From NCBI RefSeq assembly GCF_013404595.1, contig NZ_JABVAX010000003.1, positions 408,767 to 472,766 of the forward strand: a stretch of DNA of 64,000 nucleotides, written 5' to 3'. A program made the translations under genes and the position numbers. The first letter of the stretch is position 1. Every line of letters starts with the position of its first letter. Below are positions 57,297-64,000 of the stretch, one piece after another. Source of the DNA: Jannaschia marina. Its GTDB lineage: Bacteria; Pseudomonadota; Alphaproteobacteria; Rhodobacterales; Rhodobacteraceae. Below the pieces are notes generated by a model. The model was not told the DNA's origin. It worked only from the letters and a program-made list of their open reading frames with translations, and did no database searches.

Positions 57297-58208
57297 ATGA
57301 ACGTAAAGACCGTCTCTGTCGCCGGGGCTAACTCACTGCTTGGTCAACATCTTCTGGCTCGCCTTTCGCGCGATCCGGGCGTATGTATCGTCAGCCTTCA
57401 CGATCGGCTGGCGCAGACCGGGGCGACAACCATAAGCGAATCGAGAACTTGGAACGTCGACCCCAGGGTTGCGCAGGATCTGCGGAAGGTGCCGCTTCTG
57501 CCGCCCGAGGCACCGGCGCGGTCGGCCATCCTGCTCTCGGTCCTGCCCGATGCGGGGGCGGTCGGGATCGAGACCGCGCATCTGGCCCGCGGCACCCGCG
57601 TGGTGACGCATTGCGAACATGCACGCCTGACGGTCCCGCTGGCGCTGCCCGGCGTTACCGCGATCGACCGCGCGGCGATGCATCTCTCGACGCCGAACTG
57701 CACCACGGCAATCTGCGCCGCGCTCCTGCATCCTCTGCACGTCACCCACGGAATCGAGGCGGTAACGATCACGACCTTGCAGGCGATCAGCGGGACCGAT
57801 CTGCCGGGACTGGCGGCGTCAGAGATTCACGATCGGGTCGTGGGGCATCTTCCGGGCGAGGCCGATGCCCTGCGCGACGAACTCGACGTGCTCTTCGACG
57901 GAGCCTTTCCTGTGGATGTCTTCGCCACCCGCGTACCCGTCTGGCGCGGTCATACGATCACCCTGTCCCTGCGGCTGCGTGACGGAGCGGGAGCCGATCG
58001 CATCCACGAGACGCTCGGGCCTGACGGCAACGTCGCGCTGACCGATTTGCCCGGCGGGCGGGATCGGTTCTCGCCCGGAGCACCCCTGGCAACGGTCACG
58101 TCGTTACGAGACGGGGCGCAAGGGGTTTTGGCCGTCCTCAAGGGCGATAACCTGGAAGCGGCGACCGTCGGCGTTCTGGCTGGCATTCTTGCGATGCTTG
58201 ACGTGTAG
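57297..58208 (+). CDS. Aspartate-semialdehyde dehydrogenase-like protein
   Basis: 303 residues (MNVKTVSVAGANSLLGQHLLARL), slightly shorter than Asd (~340). NAD(P) motif VAGANSLLGQHLL; nucleophile Cys in LSTPNCTTAICAALLHPL near residue 141; active-site Arg/His region in FATRVPVWRGHTITLSL near 218. A catalytic Cys followed by CTT is as in true Asd. Divergent from the GntR/ABC operon across TTGAC repeats, so it may handle an acid semialdehyde or acyl phosphate made from the imported compound. It is probably a paralogue, not the housekeeping Asd. Confidence 0.78.
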   Translation: MNVKTVSVAGANSLLGQHLLARLSRDPGVCIVSLHDRLAQTGATTISESRTWNVDPRVAQDLRKVPLLPPEAPARSAILLSVLPDAGAVGIETAHLARGTRVVTHCEHARLTVPLALPGVTAIDRAAMHLSTPNCTTAICAALLHPLHVTHGIEAVTITTLQAISGTDLPGLAASEIHDRVVGHLPGEADALRDELDVLFDGAFPVDVFATRVPVWRGHTITLSLRLRDGAGADRIHETLGPDGNVALTDLPGGRDRFSPGAPLATVTSLRDGAQGVLAVLKGDNLEAATVGVLAGILAMLDV

Positions 58209-58360
58209 TGCGGCGCGGGAGCCTTTCACGCGCATCGGAGGATCCGGGTGCCGATACTATCCCTCCGAGCCGCCGAGCCCCCACTCCCGGACTTGACGCA
58301 ACGTTGCCTTCGCAGCTACAGACGAAACCGGATGACATTCGCCGACATGGGAGGGCGATC

Positions 58361-58423
58361 ATGAAGATTGAGTTTCGCACCATCTCTTTCGGTCGACCCC
58401 GCTTCGGGTTCGCCTTCGGCTGA
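58361..58423 (+). CDS. Possible 20-residue micro-ORF
   Basis: The ATG follows GGGAGGGCGATC, a good ribosome site, and encodes MKIEFRTISFGRPRFGFAFG, ending TGA. It is aromatic- and Arg-rich with a repeated FG/RFGF character. It lies in the 313-base gap between the asd-like gene and an ABC exporter, which otherwise shows only a short GACGC-TCCGG-GCGTC stem after it and no other gene. It could be a leader peptide for the exporter or chance; no homology is claimed. Confidence 0.3.
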   Translation: MKIEFRTISFGRPRFGFAFG

Positions 58424-58521
58424 CGCTCCGGGCGTCTTCCACCCCAGGTTTATCTGAGTGACACGGGCCCGGACCGGGCCTGCATCCCATCTTCTCAGCA
58501 GGGCGCGGACATTTGGCCGCG

Positions 58522-60288
58522 ATGTATCCCATGTCCCATAGCGCATCCCGCGGTGCCTTCGTCCGCGTTCTGTCCTTCGTCGCGTCCTGCTGGTCGCGCC
58601 GCCCCCTGCTGCTCGCGACGGTGGTCGCCTTGCAGCTCGTCTCGACCGGGGCCGATATCTCGATCCCGATCCTGACCGGACGTCTTGTCGCCGCGGTCGC
58701 CGACGGAGCCGCGCCCTGGGGGGCTTTCTGGGCCCTGATGGCCCTCGGCGTGCTGTCGATCACGACCAAGGTCGCGAGCTACTTCGCGATCATCGACCTG
58801 ACGATCCCGACCATGCGGGAGGTCGAGGCGGAGGCCTTCGCCCGCGTCCAGCGGCTGCCGGCGACGTGGCACGCCAATGCCTTCGCGGGTTCCACGGTAC
58901 GCAAGATCACCCGTGGGGCCTGGGCCCTCGACGACATGGGCGACCTGATCCTGCTGGCGCTCGGTCCGTCCGTCCTCGTCCTGCTGGGCACCGTCGCGAC
59001 GCTGACGGCCTTCCGTGTCGAGGTGGGTGCCGTGGCGGCTCTGGGCGCGATCGTGTTCCTGACGCTGTCGCTCGTCCTCACGCTGCGATGGGTGGCCCCC
59101 GCCGCGCGGCTGGCCAATGCGCACGACAGTCGCGTCTCGGGCGCGCTCGCCGATGCGATCACGTCGAATGCGGTCGTGAAGGCCCATGCCGCCGAGACGC
59201 GGGAGGAGGGGCGCCTGGACCGTGTCCTCGACAAATGGGCCCATCGCACGCGCCGCACCTGGCACCGGGGCTCGTGGTCGGGGCTCGCGCAGGATACGAG
59301 CCTCTGGCTTCTTCGGGCGCTTGTCCTCGGCGGCGCGCTCCTGGCTTTCGTGCGCGGCACCGCGGGCGCGGGCGAGATCGCCTTCACCGTCTCCGCGCTC
59401 GGAATGCTCGACGGCTATCTGCGCCAGATCGGCAACCATGTCCGGCAGCTCCAGAAAGCGGTCAACGACGCCGAGGAGATGGTCGATCTTATGCGCGACG
59501 CGCCCGAGACCGACGTGGCCCGCCCGCCGGCGCGCGCGCTGCCGCCGCGCGCGGGCGCGCTCGCGTTCGAGCATGTCGACTACGGCTACGACGGCGCGCC
59601 CACGCCGCTCTTTACGGATCTGCAGGTCGCCATTCCGGCGGGGCAGAAGGTCGGGCTCGTCGGGCGCTCGGGGTCGGGCAAGACGACCTTCGTCAAGCTG
59701 ATCCAGCGGCTGCACGAGGTGAGCGGCGGCGCGATCACGATCGGCGGGACGGACATCGCTTCGGTGCCGCTGGCCGAACTGCGCGCGAATGTGGCGCTCG
59801 TCCCGCAGGAGCCGATCCTGTTCCACCGCTCGCTCGGCGAGAACATCGCCTATGCGCGCCCAGGGGCGACGATCGCCGACGTGCGCGCTGCGGCCGGCAA
59901 GGCGGGAGCCGCCGCGTTCATCGACCGCTTGCCCCGGGGCTACGGCACCGAAGTGGGCGAGCGCGGCGTGAAACTCTCGGGCGGGGAGCGCCAGCGCGTG
60001 GCCATCGCCCGCGCGTTTCTCTCGGACGCGCCGATCCTCATCATGGACGAGGCGACCTCGTCGCTCGACAGCGAGGCGGAGGCCCGCGTCGCGGAGGCAG
60101 CCGAGCGCCTGATGGAGGGGCGCACGACGCTCGTCATCGCGCATCGCCTCGCCACGGTGGAGCGGATGGACCGGATCCTCGTCTTCGACCGGGGCCGCAT
60201 CGTCGAGGACGGGACGCCCGCCGAGCTGATGGCGCGGGACGACGGGCTCTACCGCGCCCTCCGCGAGCGGCAGACGCTCGCGGCGTGA
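58522..60288 (+). CDS. ABC transporter, fused permease-ATPase (exporter half-transporter)
   Basis: 588 residues from MYPMSHSASRGAFVRVLSF; TTG at 58513 and ATG at 58531 are alternatives. Six-helix TM domain (about 30-300), then an ABC domain: Walker A VGLVGRSGSGKTTFVKLIQ near residue 383, Q-loop ALVPQEPILFHRS, signature KLSGGERQRVAIARAFL, Walker B ILIMDEATSSLDSEAE and the H-loop VIAHRLATVERMD. MsbA/lipid or multidrug-exporter type; substrate unknown. Convergent with the EamA gene. Confidence 0.9.
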   Translation: MYPMSHSASRGAFVRVLSFVASCWSRRPLLLATVVALQLVSTGADISIPILTGRLVAAVADGAAPWGAFWALMALGVLSITTKVASYFAIIDLTIPTMREVEAEAFARVQRLPATWHANAFAGSTVRKITRGAWALDDMGDLILLALGPSVLVLLGTVATLTAFRVEVGAVAALGAIVFLTLSLVLTLRWVAPAARLANAHDSRVSGALADAITSNAVVKAHAAETREEGRLDRVLDKWAHRTRRTWHRGSWSGLAQDTSLWLLRALVLGGALLAFVRGTAGAGEIAFTVSALGMLDGYLRQIGNHVRQLQKAVNDAEEMVDLMRDAPETDVARPPARALPPRAGALAFEHVDYGYDGAPTPLFTDLQVAIPAGQKVGLVGRSGSGKTTFVKLIQRLHEVSGGAITIGGTDIASVPLAELRANVALVPQEPILFHRSLGENIAYARPGATIADVRAAAGKAGAAAFIDRLPRGYGTEVGERGVKLSGGERQRVAIARAFLSDAPILIMDEATSSLDSEAEARVAEAAERLMEGRTTLVIAHRLATVERMDRILVFDRGRIVEDGTPAELMARDDGLYRALRERQTLAA

Positions 60289-60307
60289 GCCCCGGACGGG
60301 ACGAAGC

Positions 60308-61225
60308 CTAGGGCTTGCGCAGGCGCGGCCCGGCGTCCTGCTCGGGGCGGGGCACGTCTCTCTCGGCGGCCGCGCTCGCGGCCCCAAGGAGGACGAGCGG
60401 CAGCGCGAGGAGGAAGGACGGCCCGAGCGGCGTCCCGAAGAGCAGAAGATCCGCGAGGGCCGCCCAGATCAGGGCGACGTATTCGAACGGGGCAAGGCGG
60501 GAGGCTTCGGCATAGCGGAAGGCCAGCGTCATCGCGATGTGTGCGGCCCCGCCGAAGAGACCGGCGAGGACGAGCAGCGCCAGCGTCGCCGGCTCCGTCG
60601 GGGCCCAGCCGAGCGGCAGCGTCAGCAGTCCGCCGGTCATCGAGACGACGACGAAGTAGATCGCGATCGCGCCCGGGTTCTCGGTCCGGGCGAGGCTGCG
60701 CACCATCAGGAGGGCGGCGGCCGTCAATGCGGCCGTGGCGATGCCGAGCCCGTAGCCGAGAAGGCGGGAGGTGTCGGCCCCGCTGCCGAGGTCCGGCCAG
60801 ACGAGCGCCAGCACGCCCGAGAGGCCGAGGACGAGGCCGAGGACGCGCCAGACCGTCAGGCGTTCGGAGAGAACGGCGACGGCCGCCAGCGCGGTGAAGA
60901 CCGGCGAGAGATGCGAGATCAGTATCGCCTCCGCCAGCGGCAGGCGCGCGATGGCGGAGAAGGAGGTGAACATCGCCGCCGCTCCGAACGCCGAGCGCAG
61001 CAGGTGCCCGACGGGGCGGCGCGTGCGCAACCCGCCCGGCAGCTCGCCCCGCCACCACAGGAAGACCGCCAGCGGCAGCAGCGCGAAAGCCGATCGGTAG
61101 AAGACGATCTGACCCGTCGGAACGGCCGCGCTGAGCGCCTTCACACAGACGGCCATGCCGGCGAAGAGCACCCCCGAGAGAAGGCGCAGCGCGATGCCGC
61201 GACCGGGGCGGTCGAGCGCCGTCAC
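60308..61225 (-). CDS. EamA/DMT family transporter
   Basis: 305 residues starting at GTG (MTALDRPGRGIALRLLSGVLFAG), overlapping the upstream permease stop (GTGA). Ten hydrophobic helices in two EamA repeats (AVCVKALSAAVPTGQIVFYRSAFALLPLAVF, in short VKALSAAVPTGQIVFYRSA; second repeat ends LLFGTPLGPSFLLALPLVLLG). Members export amino acids, nucleotides or other metabolites. Translational coupling to a decaying ABC operon may simply be positional. Convergent with the ABC exporter gene. Confidence 0.87.
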   Translation of the reverse strand: MTALDRPGRGIALRLLSGVLFAGMAVCVKALSAAVPTGQIVFYRSAFALLPLAVFLWWRGELPGGLRTRRPVGHLLRSAFGAAAMFTSFSAIARLPLAEAILISHLSPVFTALAAVAVLSERLTVWRVLGLVLGLSGVLALVWPDLGSGADTSRLLGYGLGIATAALTAAALLMVRSLARTENPGAIAIYFVVVSMTGGLLTLPLGWAPTEPATLALLVLAGLFGGAAHIAMTLAFRYAEASRLAPFEYVALIWAALADLLLFGTPLGPSFLLALPLVLLGAASAAAERDVPRPEQDAGPRLRKP

Positions 61226-62015
61226 GCCGCGCGCTCCTCGTCGGTCAGGGCGTCGCGCAGGGCATCGCCGGCCAGATTGATTGCCAGGACGCAAAGGACG
61301 ACCGCGAGGCCGGGCCAGACCATCTGCATCGGCGCAGCGCGCATGTGGACGCGGGCATCGAGCAGCATCGTTCCCCATTCCGGGTCCGGAGGCTGGACGC
61401 CGAAGCCGAGGAAGCCGAGCGCGGAGATGCCGAGGATCGCGCGCGCGAACATCCCCGTCCAGACGACGACAAGGGATGGCAGGAGCGACGGCAGGTAGTG
61501 CCAGCGCGTGATCGCGAGCGGCGAGAGCCCCGCCAGACGCGCCTGCAGGACGTAGCCGCGGGTGCCGAGCGCCAGTCCGATGCCGCGCGCGACCCGCGCG
61601 TAGCGCATCCAGCCGGTCACGGTCAGCGCGAAGATCAGGCTGCCCGTGCCGGGCTCGAGCAGCCCGGCGATGACTACGGCGGCGACGAGCTCGGGGAAGG
61701 CGAGGAATGTATCCGTCGCGCGCATCATCGCCCAGTCCATCGCCCGTCGGCCAGCGCCGCTAGGAGCCCGACCGCCGTGCCGATCAGCAGGCCGAGGCCC
61801 GAGACGAGGAACGCGAGCCCGAGCGACCAGCGCGCCCCGTGGAGAAGCCGCGACAGGATGTCCCGGCCGAGCGCGTCCGTGCCCAGCGGATGGGCGCGGC
61901 TCGATCCGGCCAGCCGCGCGGGGACGTCGATCGCGGTCGGGTCGTGCTGCGCGAGAAGGGGGCCGAGAAGGGCAAGCAGCAGGAACGCGGCGACCAGCGC
62001 CGCGACGCTACGCAT
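61222..62015 (-). pseudogene. DppC/NikC-type permease, frameshifted
   Basis: The N-terminus (MRSVAALVAAFLLLALLGPLLAQ ... LGTDALGRDILSRLLHG ... GLLAALADGR) is in one frame to about 61735. The C-terminus (MDWAMMRATDTFLAFPELV ... EAA-type RLAGLSPLAITRWHYLPS) continues in the next frame. Relatives read straight through at this junction, so one base is missing near 61740 and the two halves now overlap by 16 bases. An ATG at the break could restart translation, but a split permease is not expected to work. Part of a second peptide/nickel ABC operon. Confidence 0.82.
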
Positions 62016-62943
62016 CGCGCGCCCCGATGCGCGGGTCGAGGCTGCGGTAGATCAGGTCGATGGCGAGGTTCACGCAGACGAAGAGAACGGCGGCGAAAAG
62101 GACGACGGCCTGCACCTTCGGAAAGTCCCGCTGCGCGATGGCCTCGACGAGGAAGCTGCCCAGGCCCGGCCGCGCGAAGATGACCTCCACGATGACGGCA
62201 CCTTCGAGCAGGAACGCGAGTTCGAGCCCGAGGACGGTGACGACCGGAATCGCGGCATGGGGAGCGACGTGGGCGCGCGCGATCTCGCCCGGGGGCACGC
62301 CGCGGCGGCGGAGCGCCGGAAGGAAGGGCTGTCCCCGCGCCTCGAGGAGGCCCGAGCGCAGGATGCGGGTCAGCGATGCCGCCACGCCGAGGCCCAACGT
62401 GAGTGCCGGCAGGACGGCATGGGCCGGACTGCGGGCACCCATCGCCGGAAGCCAGCCCAGATGGATCGCGAAAAGCAGGATCAGGAGGAGGCCCAGCCAG
62501 TAGGATGGCACCGCCGCCCCGACCGACGCCAAGGCAACCGCGCCCCGGTCGAGCCAGCCGCCCGGCCGGCGCGTCGCGAGCCACGCCAGGGGCGCGGCGA
62601 GGCCGATCCCGATGGCGAGACCGCCGACGGCGAGCGGAAGCGTGTGCAGAAGCGCCGCGCGCAACTCGGGCCAGACGGGACGCCCGGTAACCGAGGAATG
62701 TCCGAGGTCGCCCGTGAGCAGCGGCCCGATCCAGGCCCGGAAGGCCCTCCAGAAGCCGGCGTCGAGCCCGGCCTCCGCGCGGATCCGCTCCAGCACCTCA
62801 ACGGGCACGTGCGTATCGTAGCGGGCCACCGCGATCGCGAGGGCCGGGTCGCCCGGCGCGTGCCACAGAAGCGCGAAAGTCGCGAGCGCGGTGCCGGTCA
62901 GGACGACAAGCGCGCGGAGCACCAGATCGCCGAGCATCCGCAT
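62008..62943 (-). CDS. ABC transporter permease, DppB/NikB type
   Basis: 311 residues (MRMLGDLVLRALVVLTGTALATFALL). DppB features: WHAPGDPALAIAVARYDTHVP, LTGDLGHSSVTGRPVWPELRAAL (shortened LLTGDLGHSSVTGRPV), loop RRRGVPPGEIARAHVAPHAA, and the end NLAIDLIYRSLDPRIGARD. Six membrane helices. Start overlaps the ATPase stop (TGATG). Intact, but its partner permease and the leading ATPase gene are both broken. Confidence 0.88.
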   Translation of the reverse strand: MRMLGDLVLRALVVLTGTALATFALLWHAPGDPALAIAVARYDTHVPVEVLERIRAEAGLDAGFWRAFRAWIGPLLTGDLGHSSVTGRPVWPELRAALLHTLPLAVGGLAIGIGLAAPLAWLATRRPGGWLDRGAVALASVGAAVPSYWLGLLLILLFAIHLGWLPAMGARSPAHAVLPALTLGLGVAASLTRILRSGLLEARGQPFLPALRRRGVPPGEIARAHVAPHAAIPVVTVLGLELAFLLEGAVIVEVIFARPGLGSFLVEAIAQRDFPKVQAVVLFAAVLFVCVNLAIDLIYRSLDPRIGARDA

Positions 62944-63683
62944 CACGCCGCCCGCTCGAGCGCGCCGAGCACGAGTGCCGCGTCGCGGAGCCTGCTGCCG
63001 TAGGCGCTCTGCGGCGACCGGACGAAGCGGGCGGCCGGCGTGATCTCCTCGACGCGACCGGATCGCAGGACGGCGATCTCGCTTGCATGGGCGGCGGCAT
63101 AGCCGAGGTCGTGGGTGACGATCAGGGCGGCGAAGCCTTCCTCGGCCTGCAGGTCGGCGATCATCCGGGCGGTGTGCTTCTGCGTCGCCGCGTCGAGCGC
63201 CGAAAGCGGCTCGTCGAAGAGTACCAGCGGCGGCGCGGCGATCAGGGCGCGCAGGATGCCCGCGCGCTGCGCCTGACCGATGGAGACCTCGGTCGGGCGG
63301 CGGTCGAGGAGGTCGGACGACAGCTCCAGACCCGAGCAGAGGCGGTGGAGCCGATCGCGGTCGGGCAACATACGGCGTGCGGTCAGCGGCTCCAGGATCG
63401 AACGACGTAGAGTCAGGCGCGGGTTGAAGGCCGCCCGCGGCTCCTGCATCACCAGCGCCGGCCGGCAGGCGCGGACCGGGCCGCCGTCCCAGCCGATCCG
63501 GCCCGCGGTCGGGCGCAGCAGGCCGAGGACCGCCGCGATCAGGGTCGACTTTCCCGCTCCGCTCTCGCCGACGACCGCCAGCGTGCCGCCCGCCGGCAGC
63601 GCGAGCGAGACGTCGTGCAGCACCGCCCGGTCGCCCCGCGCGGCGCAGACGCCTTCGAGCGTCAGCACGGCAGGGACATCCAC
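62943..63683 (-). CDS. ABC transporter ATPase, DppF/NikE type
   Basis: 246 residues from a GTG (MDVPAVLTLEGVCAARGDRAV) that lies within the end of the preceding ATPase gene (overlap 22 bases). Walker A VVGESGAGKSTLIAAVLGLL, Walker B LVLFDEPLSALDA, H-loop LIVTHDLGY. The signature reads VSIGQAQRAG, a degenerate LSGGQ as in NikE. Lacks the C-terminal peptide-type extension, so nickel-like or short-substrate import is possible. Upstream longer reading is not conserved. Confidence 0.85.
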   Translation of the reverse strand: MDVPAVLTLEGVCAARGDRAVLHDVSLALPAGGTLAVVGESGAGKSTLIAAVLGLLRPTAGRIGWDGGPVRACRPALVMQEPRAAFNPRLTLRRSILEPLTARRMLPDRDRLHRLCSGLELSSDLLDRRPTEVSIGQAQRAGILRALIAAPPLVLFDEPLSALDAATQKHTARMIADLQAEEGFAALIVTHDLGYAAAHASEIAVLRSGRVEEITPAARFVRSPQSAYGSRLRDAALVLGALERAA

Positions 63684-63881
63684 GAGCGATGCGCCACCAG
63701 GGCGCGCGCCGCGCGGCTTTGCGGTGCGGCAAGGAGGGCGGTGGTCGGGGCGTCCTCGACCAGCTTCCCGTCGGCCATGACCACGAGCCGGTCGACGCGG
63801 GAGGCGGCAAGTCCGAGGTCGTGGGTCACGAGGAGCATCGCCGTTCCCGTCGCATCGAGGTGCCGGTCGAGGAGATGGCAC
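63662..63881 (-). pseudogene. DppD/NikD-type ATPase, 5' part removed by an IS insertion
   Basis: The last ~72 codons of an ATPase are read from the IS junction: CHLLDRHLDATGTAMLLVTHDLGLAASRVDR (shortened GTAMLLVTHDLGLAASRV) with the H-loop His, then LVVMADGKLVEDAPTTALLAAPQSRAARALVAH, ending SWMSLPC. Walker A, signature and Walker B should be upstream of 63882, where IS sequence begins. The gene is therefore interrupted or truncated; the rest lies beyond the window if the IS is a simple insertion. Confidence 0.85.
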
Positions 63882-64000
63882 TGAGGTGCTCCCTGGAAAT
63901 TGGACGCTGACGGGAGCTACGATCTGAGGTCATCTTGGTCTTCGAGAAGGAGACGGACGAGATGGCGAAGAGGAAGCGGCACGCGGCCGCGTTCAAGGCG
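63882..64000 (+). mobile_element. Left end of an IS3-family-like insertion sequence
   Basis: Sequence unlike the coding DNA beside it starts at about 63882 with TGAGGTGCTCCCTGGAAATT, in the style of IS3-family termini (TG...). A transposase reading frame starts 79 bases in. The element runs past the window edge, so the right end and target duplication are not visible. Boundary accurate to a few bases. Confidence 0.75.
63961..64000 (+). CDS. IS3-family transposase OrfA, N-terminus only
   Basis: ATG after GAGAAGGAGACGGACG, a good ribosome site, encodes MAKRKRHAAAFKA, the start typical of IS3 OrfA helix-turn-helix proteins (MAKRK...F KAKVALE-type). Cut by the window end after 13 codons. It reads away from the interrupted ATPase gene. 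Confidence 0.7.

Overview
The window is high-GC, densely packed chromosomal DNA from an alphaproteobacterium, most likely a marine Roseobacter-group member of the Rhodobacterales. The basis is gene content: ctrA next to sciP, Entner-Doudoroff edd/eda, a bacterial Glu/Asp leucyltransferase (bpt), a DUF2852 protein, an NDUFAF6-type phytoene synthase homologue, a (non-pyrrolysine) MttB homologue, and a dihydroxypropanesulfonate (DHPS) catabolic cluster. No tRNA, rRNA, CRISPR array or prophage was recognised.

Layout. 1-2175 (-): trpG-trpD-trpC, cut by the left edge. 2306-9344: an envelope-type polysaccharide deacetylase, bpt, an RDD membrane protein, a DUF2852 protein, a frameshifted zinT behind a perfect Zur-type box, an alanine/sodium symporter and a universal stress protein. 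9576-14000: a decayed Hint-domain gene (nonsense codon plus frameshift), phoX with a Pho box, and mnmA. 14132-19675 (+): sciP, ctrA, ligA and recG. 19676-20106 holds a LexA-like box, a 41-residue membrane peptide and a probable small RNA made of C-rich hairpins ending in a terminator. 20107-26341: a soluble chemoreceptor, an Fe-S scaffold-like protein, hisI, an acetyltransferase, a TPP riboswitch driving tenA, and edd-eda with a LacI-type operator and REP-like palindromes. 26441-31551 (-): an MttB-family methyltransferase and a coupled aminotransferase / ICL-PEPM-family / PLP-decarboxylase operon. 31639-40811: cysS with a Cys-codon leader peptide, cimA, a phytoene synthase-like protein, flavin reductase, agmatinase, lipA and amt.

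40975-47991 is the metabolic centre of the window. A LacI-type regulator (hpsR) diverges from hpsN, an SDR, a zinc alcohol dehydrogenase, comD, comE, an FMN alpha-hydroxy-acid dehydrogenase and a mocA-like gene, nearly all translationally coupled. Together they plausibly take DHPS through sulfolactate and sulfopyruvate to sulfoacetaldehyde. The desulfonating enzyme (Xsc) and an obvious sulfonate transporter are not in the window.

48041-57202 (-) is one nine-gene unit: a GntR regulator, a periplasmic binding protein, two permeases, an SDR, a polysaccharide-deacetylase-fold hydrolase, a cytoplasmic gamma-glutamyltransferase-fold enzyme and two ATPases. An aspartate-semialdehyde-dehydrogenase paralogue diverges from it across a run of TTGAC repeats. 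58522-61225 holds an ABC exporter and an EamA transporter. The right end (61222-64000) is a second peptide/nickel-type ABC operon that is decaying: one permease is frameshifted and the leading ATPase gene is cut by an IS3-type insertion sequence whose left end and transposase start close the window.
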